From positions 12,971 to 25,698 of the forward strand of contig MPNW01001784.1 in assembly GCA_011800805.1 (NCBI GenBank): DNA of 12,728 nt, read 5' to 3'. Source of the DNA: Hirudo medicinalis (lineage: Eukaryota > Annelida > Clitellata > Hirudinida > Hirudinidae). The notes beneath the pieces are model-generated. The model saw nothing but the letters and a program-made list of their open reading frames with translations, was not told the origin of the DNA and searched no databases. The position numbers and the translations under genes are program-made. Positions 1 through 7,318 of this stretch are shown here, piece by piece (the stretch's first letter is position 1; every line of letters starts with the position of its first letter).

Positions 1-260
1 TGTGTGTTCACGTGAGGCCACACATGCTCACTGGCCACACGAATTGAAAGATCTTAATTGCCAGGAACCAAGTTATTACGACAACCTTTGCTCAACTCAA
101 TAACATGCAATGTTAATGTTCGTTGTTTTGAAAGTACATTTTGTGTATTAATATTGTTATTGTTGTTTTCATTTTCGAAGTTGTCGTAAAGAATTGTCTT
201 TCGGATCGAAGCATACAATGAATTCATGTGAATGGTAATGAAGAGCAAAGAAAAACATAC
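1..260. other. Unique AT-rich segment, no gene seen
   Basis: I see no coding signal. The segment opens with a CACGTG E-box inside TCACGTGA (8-15). The octamer GGCCACAC then occurs twice, 17 bases apart (16-23 and 33-40). The short open frames here are not supported by composition or any recognisable motif. Confidence 0.5.
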
Positions 261-369
261 AATCCAACCATACAATCATCCATCCACCCATTCACCAACC
301 CCCATCCACCCACTCATCCATGCACCGATCCATCTACCCATGCATCCATCCATCCATCCAATCAGTCAT
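261..369. repeat. Degenerate (ATCC)n microsatellite
   Basis: About 110 bases are dominated by CATCCATC/CACCCATC tetramers with frequent substitutions. The array reads as His-Pro-Ser-Ile repeats in any forward frame, which explains the apparent open frame over it. It belongs to the same repeat family as the arrays at 944-1140. Confidence 0.85.
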
Positions 370-510
370 TCTCTTTTGATATTTTTACAAAATTCCATTT
401 TTTTTTGCTAATAATGTGGACACCAATTAATAATAACAATAATAAGCAACAGTTGTGATAACATTATAGCATTGAAAGCGGATATAATGCATGAGTCACA
501 AATTTAATTC

Positions 511-543
511 CATCATCATCATCATCATCGTCGTCGTCGTCGT
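511..543. repeat. Compound (ATC)n-(GTC)n microsatellite
   Basis: A short run of ATC triplets switches abruptly into a run of GTC triplets in the same phase. A single A-to-G transition per unit relates the two halves. The same switch is seen at 2975-3110 and 9384-9427. Confidence 0.85.
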
Positions 544-611
544 ATGAAAACACAAAACATCAACATCTAAAATCGAACGTTATCACAATCACAAAACCCT
601 GGAAGAAAACG

Positions 612-663
612 CAACAACAACAACAACAACAACAACGACGACGAGGACGACGACGACGAGGAG
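612..663. repeat. Compound (CAA)n-(CGA)n microsatellite
   Basis: About eight CAA units pass in phase into CGA/CGAGGA units. As at 511-543, the two halves differ by one A-to-G transition per unit and the second half is rich in CpG. Confidence 0.85.
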
Positions 664-807
664 AATTTCAGCGAATCAAATCAGGAGCTGAAAGAGTCCA
701 CAGGAGGGTCGCATCTCCTTTGGTCGTAATTCGTCGTTTTGTTTCCGGGGGGGCTTAATTGCGATTAATTCCATGGAAAGGTGTCCCACTCCAGGTGCTT
801 TTCTCTG

Positions 808-820
808 GAATCTTCCAGAA
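808..820. promoter_or_regulatory. Three-box heat-shock-element match
   Basis: The sequence fits GAAnnTTCnnGAA exactly: GAA at 808-810, TTC at 813-815, GAA at 818-820. Trimeric heat shock factor binds alternating nGAAn boxes of this kind. No gene or promoter is visible beside it, so function is unproven. A chance match in 12.7 kb is possible. Confidence 0.3.
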
Positions 821-943
821 ACGAACCACTTCCACCTCCGTGCTTTCCTTTTCCAATCCATCCTTCCACCCTCAAGTTTTGTTGCCTGGAGTTTTGTATT
901 TCCATCGCTTTTCCATCCACTGCTGGCTTGCATGGAAATGTGA

Positions 944-1140
944 CCGTCCATACGTCCATCCATCCATCCAGATATTCATCGATTCTAGGTTGAGATCCGC
1001 TTTTCTTTCCATCCGTCGGCAGACTCCACCTATTCGTCAGTCCATCAGCCCATCCATCCATCTGTCCGTCTTTCCAATCCATCCATTCGTCCATCTGTCC
1101 ATCTGTCAATCTTTCCAACTCATCCATCCATCTGCCTCCA
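944..1140. repeat. Degenerate (CCAT)n arrays
   Basis: Two blocks of CCATCCAT/CCGTCCAT tetramers (about 944-971 and 1029-1140) are separated by a short non-repeat stretch. Scattered single CCATCC and CCTTCC tetramers extend leftward to about 853. Apparent proteins on both strands here are tetranucleotide artefacts. Confidence 0.8.
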
Positions 1141-1236
1141 GCTAATTAGAAGGATTGCCCGGTGACGTGATTGATGACGATGGATATTGGGAAGAGGAAA
1201 AAAAATTCATCTGACGATGAGAGGCTTCGGTAATAA

Positions 1237-1262
1237 CACCTGGATAAGAGATCTACCAGGTG
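1237..1262. repeat. Inverted repeat made of two CAGGTG E-boxes
   Basis: CACCTGG (1237-1243) and its exact reverse complement CCAGGTG (1256-1262) are separated by 12 bases. Each arm holds a CAGGTG/CACCTG E-box of the type bound by Snail/ZEB zinc fingers or bHLH factors. The structure is seen directly; a regulatory role is inference. Confidence 0.35.
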
Positions 1263-1353
1263 AGAGTTGCGGAATCCTAAAAGGTAGAAGGGAACTGACT
1301 TGACTTTTTTTCAATTCATTCATGTTTCACTCGTTGGACTCATTTCTAGTAAT

Positions 1354-1577
1354 TCATGCACATTCACAGCAGCATTCATACATTCACCAGTCCATTCATC
1401 CATCCATCCATTTATTCATTCATCCTCTCATTCATTCACTCCTTCATTTGTCCTCTCATTCATTCATTCACTCATTCATCCATTCATTCATTTATCCTCT
1501 CATTCATTCATTCGCTAATTCATTTATCCTCTCATTCATCCATTCATTCATTCATTGATCCACTCGTTCATTCACCT
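1354..1577. repeat. Long degenerate (TCAT)n microsatellite
   Basis: About 220 bases consist almost wholly of TTCA/TCCA tetramers. CCTCTCA interruptions start at 1424, 1452, 1496 and 1528, spacings of 28, 44 and 32. All are multiples of four, so the tetranucleotide phase is kept throughout. The Ile-His-Ser-Phe open frames over it in three frames are by-products of the repeat. Confidence 0.9.
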
Positions 1578-1758
1578 GTGACTGACCCGACCGGGCAGGC
1601 AGGCAGGGTGGTCGGACATTCGTCATAGAATTATTGATAATAACGACCACATCACGTGACGGAAAGAGTAAAAATATAATTCGCCCTGTGCATCCTGTTG
1701 TGGACCGTGGATAGAATGCAGTCGTTCCACGTGGGTCTGCACTGATGACTCGTCTTGA

Positions 1759-1766
1759 CAGAGTTG
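1759..1766. repeat. SINE target-site duplication, left copy
   Basis: CAGAGTTG directly abuts the 3' tail of the minus-strand SINE and is repeated exactly at 1947-1954. Confidence 0.6.
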
Positions 1767-1946
1767 TGGTTCATTTCATTTATATAGCGCCATACGCATA
1801 GCGTCAGAGGCGCTTTTAACCATTTAAATAGCGCTCCTTCCCAAGGGCGCTTGGGGCAGTGCAGGCTGGGTTTCGAACACGACACATTACGACTGTTGCC
1901 ATTACCGCCGTATGCAGGAACGTAACCCATTCGGCCAACCTGCACG
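1767..1946 (-). mobile_element. tRNA-derived SINE with target-site duplication
   Basis: Read on the minus strand, this 180-bp element starts with a tRNA-like head at 1945-1859. It carries a perfect A-box (TGGCCGAATGG, 1937-1927) and a B-box with 10 of 11 bases matching (TGTTCGAAACC, 1879-1869). A 7-bp acceptor-stem pairing joins GTGCAGG (1945-1939) to CCTGCAC (1865-1859). The 87-base head length fits a Ser/Leu-type tRNA with a long variable arm; the inner stems are decayed. A body of about 90 bases follows and ends in GCGCTATATAAATG plus an AAATG-like tail. Identical CAGAGTTG octamers flank it at 1759-1766 and 1947-1954, as expected for a retrotransposed SINE. RNA polymerase III would transcribe an active copy, and a partner LINE would mobilise it. 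The family name is not recognised. Confidence 0.75.
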
Positions 1947-1954
1947 CAGAGTTG
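1947..1954. repeat. SINE target-site duplication, right copy
   Basis: This second exact CAGAGTTG lies immediately outside the tRNA-like head of the SINE and fixes the element's 5' end at 1946. Confidence 0.6.
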
Positions 1955-2425
1955 ATTGTTTCAACAACACAAAGGAAGAAAGTCTTCATTCCAGCGTTTA
2001 GAGCGGTCTGTCTGTCTGCAGACCAGCAGCCCGTTCGCGCCGCTTAGTTTTGTCGTCTGCCTTTGCTATTCGCTACTTCTCACTTTGTAGCTTGCTTTGT
2101 TATTGTTCAAGTGATATCGAACGAAATATTAGGATTGAGAATGTAAGAAATGAAGTTAGACTCTCTTAAAAAAATCTGCCCAATCTTCCGCTTCAGGTTG
2201 ATTGATCTTCAATCAGGTGAGTCTGCCTCCACAACAAAGACCAGATTGGCATCCTGATTGTTGCACAGGTGAGATCAATTTCTCAGGTGATCCCTTTCTT
2301 TTCTCCATTTCCTCTCATCTGAGGAACTACAAATATCGGAATAAAAAAAAAAAGTAAAAAATATATAAAGATAACGGAAAGGAAAAAGAATTCCAGACTA
2401 ATGAATCCACTACGAATTAAACGAC
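1955..2425. other. Unique segment with clustered CAGGTGA heptamers
   Basis: No gene is supported. CAGGTGA occurs three times in 77 bases (2214-2220, 2266-2272, 2284-2290). It could be an E-box or a splice-donor-like string, but no open reading frame abuts it. A 7-bp perfect inverted repeat, TGATTGA/TCAATCA with a 3-base loop, lies at 2199-2215 and overlaps the first heptamer. GTCTGCAGAC (2014-2023) is a 10-bp palindrome. Confidence 0.45.
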
Positions 2426-2443
2426 CCATTGGCATGCCAATGG
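2426..2443. repeat. 18-bp perfect palindrome CCATTGGCATGCCAATGG
   Basis: The sequence equals its own reverse complement over 18 bases. It contains ATTGG and CCAAT in opposite orientation (NF-Y-like boxes), and its last three bases are the first three of the tRNA A-box at 2441-2451. Confidence 0.8.
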
Positions 2444-2544
2444 CCGAGTGGATGCGCGTTATGACAACTGGAGTTGCTTTCCCGGTCATGTGATCCGGCC
2501 GAGATCTCCGCTTAATGGGACTTGAACACGGAACCTGCGAATCA
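2426..2544 (+). mobile_element. Possible broken tRNA-like (SINE-like) segment
   Basis: A perfect tRNA A-box, TGGCCGAGTGG, is at 2441-2451. A weak B-box-like string at 2534-2544 is too far away for an ordinary tRNA. On the minus strand, 2527-2517 gives a better B-box, TGTTCAAGTCC, preceded by sequence resembling the 3' half of a tRNA. The two halves therefore point in opposite directions. That suggests two fused or rearranged SINE fragments. An 18-bp perfect palindrome overlaps the A-box. No acceptor stem or target-site duplication was found. Confidence 0.3.
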
Positions 2545-2703
2545 AGAAGATTGATGGAAAAGGCGGAACTTGAGCGTCGACTGGAAGAGATTCAAGCTGT
2601 TACGTTTGTTTCATGCGTCGTGTGTTTGCATTAGTGGAGCGGTGATGGACTGTTTGTGTTGGTGGAGTTGCTTGTAGGTTATTAGTTAGTTAGTGTCGCT
2701 AGA

Positions 2704-2733
2704 TTGTTGTTGTTATTGTTGTTGTTGTTGTTG

Positions 2734-2771
<38 letters not shown>

Positions 2772-2853
2772 GTTATTGTTATTATGATTATGATTATGAT
2801 TATTGTTATTAATATTATTGTTGTTGTTGTTACTATTATGATTATTATTATTA
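2704..2853. repeat. Compound (TTG)n-(TTA)n-(TGATTA)n microsatellite
   Basis: Roughly 150 bases of TTG, TTA and ATGATT units, with patches of each. Minus-strand translation gives polyasparagine; there is no other sign of coding. Confidence 0.9.
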
Positions 2854-2974
2854 CCGAAATAAATTATATGTTGTATGCGTAACAAATACCTCACATATTT
2901 ACAGCCTTATTATACTTTTCAATATCAAGGGAATATTATGCAATATTTGTACTTTGAATCGTTTGAAAATATTC

Positions 2975-3061
2975 CTCATCATCATCATCATCCTCATCGC
3001 TATCATAAGATCGTCATCGTCATCGTCATCATCATCGTCGTCATCATTGTCATCGTCGTCG

Positions 3062-3097
<36 letters not shown>

Positions 3098-3110
3098 ACA
3101 TCATCGTCGT
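2975..3110. repeat. Compound (ATC)n/(GTC)n microsatellite
   Basis: CAT and CGT triplets alternate in blocks over about 135 bases, all in the same phase. Polyserine and polyisoleucine/valine open frames across it are artefacts. Confidence 0.9.
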
Positions 3111-3660
3111 GGCTCAGTATCTTCTCGGAGGAAGATGGAGTTCTGAAACATTATATTTTCAAAGTTGGGAATTTATTTTCCGCACTTTTTTTGAGAAAAT
3201 TGAATATTTTTAATAAAAACGAACCAAAATAGCGGGCTTCAGACTAAAATTAGCTTTTTCGTATCTTAAGAACAGGCAGACAAAAATGATTTTAGGAAAA
3301 ATGTCACTAATTTTAATCAAATCCATTTTAAAACTTTCTATTTTTATAAAATCTATAATTATGGATGTAATTATAATAATTTATATTATATTATTATATT
3401 ATATATTTTATATTATAGATACAATTAAAGATTATTATTATGATAATTATTATTATTATCATAGTAATTTATATCTAATAATTTTTCGAATATCATTATA
3501 TTTAATGACTAAAATTATAAATTATAATTATATTATTAAAATCATCATAATTATGTGTAATTATTAATAATTGACTCAATTTCGTCGGTCGTGATGGGGG
3601 TCATTAGGTGCAATCAAGTGCTGATTTGTGATAATTAAATATTAATTCAATCAAATGAAC
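3111..3660. other. Very AT-rich block, no gene
   Basis: From about 3286 to 3570 the sequence is almost pure A and T, with degenerate TTA, ATT and ATA units and many short self-complementary runs. The hydrophobic Ile/Tyr-rich open frame here reflects base composition. Nothing else is recognised. Confidence 0.6.
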
Positions 3661-3735
3661 TGACCTCCTTCGTAATGATCATCATCACCACCGTTGGCAT
3701 CACGTGACCTTAGAATCTTGAAAGTTCAAAGTTCA
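3661..3735. promoter_or_regulatory. Candidate E-box/nuclear-receptor site cluster
   Basis: The segment contains TGACCT (3661-3666) and an E-box fused to a second half-site, CACGTGACCT (3701-3710). A direct repeat with one-base spacing, AGTTCA-A-AGTTCA (3723-3735), follows. TGACCT is the reverse complement of the receptor half-site AGGTCA. A one-base-spaced direct repeat is the DR1 arrangement used by HNF4/RXR-type receptors, here with AGTTCA variants. No adjacent gene is visible, so this rests on motifs alone. Confidence 0.25.
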
Positions 3736-4145
3736 AATGTCTGATCAAGTCAACGCACAAGCATAATTCAATCCGCACTTTCACTTGTCTCAGGAGTGTC
3801 AATCTTTCATTGATTTTGATTCTTGGTATTATTTTTAAAAATTATTTTATAAAATGTTATTTATTTATTTATCATATAAAAAAATTATTATGTTGAAAAT
3901 AATCTTGTTGTTGTTTTTTTTTTCACTGGAAATCGAGAAAGTCATTCTCAGCACTCACTTGATTCATTTATTTTTTTGTTTATTCGCGAGAAAAGATAAA
4001 AACTCTTCGGGAAAATTAAAAATAATGAAAACAAAGAAATTCACGTCGATTATTCGTTTTCTCGAGAATCGAGAATCAAGAAAGGTTTATCGATCTGAAG
4101 AGAATGTCTTCCAGGAAATGAGGGAAGCACATTCCAGATGTTTTG
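3736..4145. other. AT-rich unique DNA, no supported gene
   Basis: A 120-residue open frame on the plus strand (3854-4216) begins in AT-rich hydrophobic sequence and ends in the CpG-rich patch. I recognise no domain. Its first half looks compositional and its last 40 codons are of different base composition, so I do not call it a gene. Confidence 0.4.
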
Positions 4146-4215
4146 TGGAGGACCTCCCACGTGGCTATGTATGGTGCGCGCTCGCCACCAACCGGCGCGG
4201 ACCGCCCTGCTCTTA
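4146..4215. other. Isolated GC- and CpG-rich patch
   Basis: About 70 bases around 4170-4200 contain many CpG dinucleotides (GCGCGCTCGCC, CCGGCGCGGACCGCC) in otherwise AT-rich DNA. A CACGTG E-box lies at 4158-4163. The patch could be a fragment of an old insertion, a decayed exon, or a small unmethylated CpG cluster. I cannot choose between these. Confidence 0.4.
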
Positions 4216-4249
4216 GCGGCTAATTTAGTTGGTTTAGGATGTGGTAGAT

Positions 4250-4354
4250 GTTGTTGTTGCGGTTGCTGCTGTTGTTGTTGGTGTTGTTGTTGTCGTCGTT
4301 GTTATTGGTGGTGATGTTGATGTCGCCATTGTAGACATTGTTGTTGTTGTTGCT
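4250..4354. repeat. Degenerate (GTT)n microsatellite
   Basis: GTT/TTG triplets dominate, with GTC, GCT, GGT and GAT variants kept in phase for about 105 bases. Polythreonine (minus) and polyvaline (plus) frames are artefacts. Confidence 0.85.
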
Positions 4355-4860
4355 GTATGTTTATTTAAGCATTCACACAAATGCAAAACAAAACAATTAG
4401 TAACATTCAAAACGATCTCTTTTTTTTTATCCAATCTCTCTTCTAAACCAGATTTTCCAAAATAGATTATAAATTATATTAGACAATATTATTATACATA
4501 TTTTCGGACATAATTAATAAATAATAAATTGAGGAAATAAAATTCGTGAAATGAATTTCTGAAAATCCCGGATGTAAACAAATTGAAGAGAGCAGAGCGA
4601 GTGAGTTCTAAGCCTGTCTGACAAGAAAACAGGATGAAAACTGTTGAAAACTTTATCGAGTTTTGACTGAATTCATGCAATCCATTTCAGGTCAATTGTT
4701 TTTGAGCAACAATTTTGCAAAATAAAAACAAAATTCAAAAAATTCAAAAAATTCCACAAAATCATTCTGATGAAGTTTTCTCCAAACAATCGCTTTAGGT
4801 TATTCTTCACAGGTTCGTTATGTTGAGTTTATAAAAATAAAAATAAAAACTAAAAAAATA
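4355..4860. other. AT-rich unique DNA, nothing recognised
   Basis: No coding frame, structured RNA or repeat that I can support. There are short A-rich runs and a tandem AATTCAAAA motif near 4733-4752. Confidence 0.5.
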
Positions 4861-5178
4861 ATTATAATAACAATAATAATAATAATAATATTAATATTAA
4901 TATTAATAGTAAATATTATAATTCTTTTTTAATCTTCATAAATATTAACTTATAAATACAAAATTATGCTAGTAAATAATAAAAATAATAATAATAATAA
5001 CAATAATAATAATAACGGTAATAATGTTAATAATAATAGTAATAATAATAATAAATATTATAACAATAAAAAGTTAAAATTATTTTTTAGTCTTCATAAA
5101 TAATAACTTATAAATAAAAAATTATACTGATAAATAATAATAATAATAATAATAATAACAATAATAATAATAATTAGT
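4861..5178. repeat. Tandem duplication of ~158 bp within (AAT)n
   Basis: Two copies of a non-microsatellite core with a trailing AAT array start at 4933 and 5091, 158 bases apart. Over about 83 aligned bases from each start I count six differences, about 93% identity. Each core is flanked by AAT/AAC triplets, and the preceding AATAGTAA-type sequence is also shared loosely. Confidence 0.75.
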
Positions 5179-5403
5179 TGCATCATATTAGTTATCAAAT
5201 TCCAGTTCTTCGATGGAATAATAACCGAGACTACTGCTGGAAAATATTCCTTCTCGGTGGAGTTGTCAGAGCAGGCAATAAATTTCCTTTAATTACTTTC
5301 TAAAATTTTCATCAAAAAGCAACAAGTCGTTCCAAGTAAGAGTTACACGTCCTCTGCATCCAAATGTCAAATGAAATGCTTGCTTGATGCCCCACGAGAC
5401 TGA
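5179..5403. other. Unique spacer, nothing recognised
   Basis: About 225 bases of ordinary composition between the AAT duplication and the ATG array. No supported gene. Open frames on the minus strand here continue into the microsatellite. Confidence 0.4.
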
Positions 5404-5506
5404 ATGATGATTGTAATAATAATGATGATGATGATGATGGTGGTGATGATGATGATGATGATGGTGGTGATGATGATGATGATGATGGTGGTGATGATGA
5501 TGGTGG

Positions 5507-5555
<49 letters not shown>

Positions 5556-5557
5556 GG
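5404..5557. repeat. (ATG)n/(GTG)n array with 24-bp super-period
   Basis: GAT triplets are interrupted by GGTGGT pairs. The string ATGGTGGTG starts at 5437, 5461, 5485 and 5500, so the first three intervals define a 24-bp higher-order unit (24, 24) before a shorter one (15). The array ends in a run of GTG at about 5541-5558. Confidence 0.85.
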
Positions 5558-5597
5558 TAATAATAATAGTAATAATAACATTAATAATAATAATAAT
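5558..5597. repeat. (AAT)n tract at 5' boundary of the R2-like element
   Basis: TAA/AAT triplets with AGT and AACAT interruptions end at 5597, where non-repeat sequence begins. A similar order of interruptions (AATAGTAA, then AACAT) appears just after the element's A tail at 7969-8000. Confidence 0.75.
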
Positions 5598-5639
5598 CCA
5601 AGAAGGAGTGAAGACGGAATGACAGAAAAAAGCAAGGGA

Positions 5640-5952
5640 AAATGGTTCAGGGGTTATTCAGAAAACATCTGTCCTCAGGATCTCGTTCTTTCTACTGAAG
5701 AATATAGCGAGGAATCAAAACCCATACCGCATGCAAAGTTGCTATAATTCTGGGAACCAGTATTTTCATAAAAGTCGATGGTAGACCAGTGGTGTCGGTT
5801 TGTGGGCTTTGTTATGAACTGGAGGCTCCCGTCGGCTGCGAGGAGGTAAAAGCGGCTCTGCGAGGTCTTAAAGATGGTACTCCGGGTCTGGATGGAGTGA
5901 AAAAGAAGCACTTGGATGGCATCAAACCAATCGATTATGCCCCTCTGTACAC
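5640..5952 (+). pseudogene. R2-like ORF, N-terminal RT approach region (broken)
   Basis: In frame 3 a relic reads HAKLL, stop, FWEPVFS, stop (stops at 5745-5747 and 5769-5771). This resembles the E-F-W-x-P-F motif found just before the RT domain in R2 elements. In frame 2 from 5822 the reading PVGCEEVKAALRGLKDG, then TPGLDGVKKKHLDGI, matches the conserved 'EEVKxAL...KAPGxDG' RT motif 0/1. The switch from frame 3 to 2 lies in 5772-5821. At about 5951 the frame moves to 1, consistent with loss of one base. The exact 5' end of homology is uncertain. Confidence 0.75.
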
Positions 5953-6567
5953 ATGTCCCTCTGGTTACTGACTGGCTTGCCACCTTTACTATTCAAGGTT
6001 GGTGTCGTCAGTTTTATTCCAAAAGTAAAGGGAACAACTGACCCAAGTGAGTTCTGGCCGATCGCCGTGAGTCCGCTCATGAGTCGTCTCTTCCACCGAG
6101 TGATCAACAAACGCATGTCACAGTTTTGGCCATTATCAACGAGGCAGAAAGCATTCCAGTCGGGCGATGGTCTGGCCGACAACATCTGGCTAGTAAAGTT
6201 TCTTATCACAAAAAGTAGACAAGAAAGGAAAAAGCTCAACATGACATTTGTGGACGTATCTAAAGCATTCGATTCTGTTTCCCACGAATCGATTATCAGG
6301 CCCTTGTTGACGAGATATTTGTCGGAGCTGTACAGAAATTGCCAAGTCCACATTAGAATGGGAAAGGAGCTCAGCAGAGCTATGCGGGTCGGCAGTGGAG
6401 TTAGGCAAGGCGATCCCATGTCGCCGGTGTTATTCAATGCTGTGATTGACATGGTAGTCAGTGATATCGATAGATCTATCGGTGTCACCGGAGGAGAAAA
6501 ATCCACTGTGAAGTGCAACTACATCGCCTTTGCGGACGACCTCCTTTTACTGTCCAGCACAGATGTT
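5953..6567 (+). pseudogene. R2-like reverse transcriptase core (palm)
   Basis: Frame 1 gives the RT fingers and palm. Counting from the Met at 5953: FIPKVKGTTDPSEFWPIAVS at residues 21-40, motif A FVDVSKAFD with the metal-binding Asp101, motif B GSGVRQGDPMSPVLFN (148-162), and motif C FADD (193-196, nt 6529-6540). All three catalytic Asp positions are present. Between SHESIIR and PLLTRYL the usual helix (about ten residues, roughly A-x3-G-x-P) is missing, which looks like an in-frame deletion near nt 6300. W35 stands where R is usual (FRPI). Near 6560-6567 the continuation moves to frame 2. Confidence 0.9.
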
Positions 6568-6912
6568 ACAACAACTAGAGATTTCGATGGCCAAAGTTGG
6601 ACTCACCATGAACCCAGTCAAATGTGCCTCGATGAGAACTGAGGTCATCACGCGGAAAAGACAATGGATTGTAAACCCAGAGCCGTACCTGAAACTTCAA
6701 GATGAGGACATCAGGGCACTCTCCATACTGGACACGTACAAGTACTTAGGAGTTCAGATTGGACCTCGAATGCAATTTGCATCATTGGCCGACAGAATCC
6801 AGAAAGGCCTTCACTCGATTTCGCGGGCTCCTCTCGTGCCATGCCAGAGAGTGTATATCTTAAGGACCCATCTGCTCCCCAGTCTCGTTCATTTCCTCAC
6901 CTTCGAACAATC
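6560..6912 (+). pseudogene. R2-like RT motif D/thumb region, frame-shifted
   Basis: Frame 2 continues the RT with MAKVGLTMNPVKCASM, matching the 'VGLxLNPxKC' segment after FADD. TYKYLGVQIGP follows (the YLG motif), then the thumb segment IQKGLHSISRAPL and the region leading to LRTHLLPSLVHFL. The frame ends at a TAA (6926-6928), but homology has already passed to frame 1 at about 6905-6915, consistent with loss of one base. The frame-1 to frame-2 shift at about 6560 would need one extra base or two missing. Confidence 0.85.
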
Positions 6913-7263
6913 AGTCTCAAGTCGTTAAATCCTGCTGATGTTGCAATTAGGAAGTCAGTACGAAAATGGCTCCTGTTACCAAAGGACACTCCAAATGCGT
7001 TCTTGCATGCCACGATCAAAATGGGAGGAATGGGGATTCTTCAACAGCTTTGCTGGATTCCGGAAATCAGAATCCGTAGAATGTCCAAGGTTCTACAACA
7101 GGCCAAAGCGAGCAACGACATTTTTTTGATGGATGCTTTAAACGAAAACACGACTGTCGCCAGGGAAGTCAAGAGGTTTGGTAGGCCAAGGGAGAAGGAC
7201 GAGCCGTGCGTTCCTCGTGGACTTTCAACCGCAAAAGAACTGTACAAAGTGTCCAAGCACTGA
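6913..7263 (+). pseudogene. R2-like thumb/linker region ending at a stop
   Basis: Frame 1 contains RKWLLLPKDTPNAFLHA, then IKMGGMGILQQL (about 6961-7050). The 'LPKDTPxAFxHA...GGLGI' block is highly characteristic of the R2 clade. A less conserved linker runs to KELYKVSKH and a TGA at 7261-7263. The CCHC zinc knuckle (C-x2-C-x7-8-H-x4-C) that normally lies between this point and the nuclease is not seen in any frame. It appears to have been deleted together with several tens of residues. Confidence 0.85.
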
Positions 7264-7279
7264 GGGCCCCCGCCATGCA

Positions 7280-7318
7280 AAGCACGACTCCATAGTGAGA
7301 ATGCTTGAGACAGTCTGA
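7280..7318 (+). pseudogene. Residual pre-nuclease fragment in a third frame
   Basis: Frame 2 reads KHDSIVRMLETV and then TGA (7316-7318). R2-type elements have an (R/K)HDxxVxxL segment just after the zinc knuckle and before the nuclease, so this fixes the place where the knuckle should have been. Frame 1 is resumed immediately after. Confidence 0.6.

Noticed and set aside
1300..1628. Several overlapping open frames rich in His, Ser, Ile and Phe
   Set aside because: They are open in three frames at once because the (TCAT)n array has no stop codons in these frames. There is no independent coding signal.
1859..1945. Functional tRNA gene on the minus strand
   Set aside because: The acceptor stem pairs, but the D, anticodon and T stems do not form well and the body continues into a SINE tail with target-site duplication.
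1859..2047. Plus-strand 62-codon frame
   Set aside because: It lies over the antisense of the SINE head and continues into unique sequence without any motif.
2214..2290. CAGGTGAGT and similar strings as splice donors; TTTCAG at 10716 and TTTTCAG at 8500 as acceptors
   Set aside because: None is attached to a supported coding exon. Such strings are common in AT-rich DNA.
2682..3232. Polyasparagine, polyserine and polyisoleucine/valine open frames
   Set aside because: Direct translation of triplet microsatellites; flanking sequence shows no domain.
3286..3567. Hydrophobic Ile/Tyr-rich frame resembling a membrane protein
   Set aside because: Nearly pure A/T sequence gives such codons by composition; no start context or motif.
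5312..5635. Minus-strand proline/serine/leucine-rich protein and plus-strand Met/Val frame
   Set aside because: Both are translations of the ATG/GTG array.
5922..6518. 198-codon minus-strand frame opposite the RT
   Set aside because: It is an antisense shadow of the plus-strand RT, whose motifs are unambiguous.
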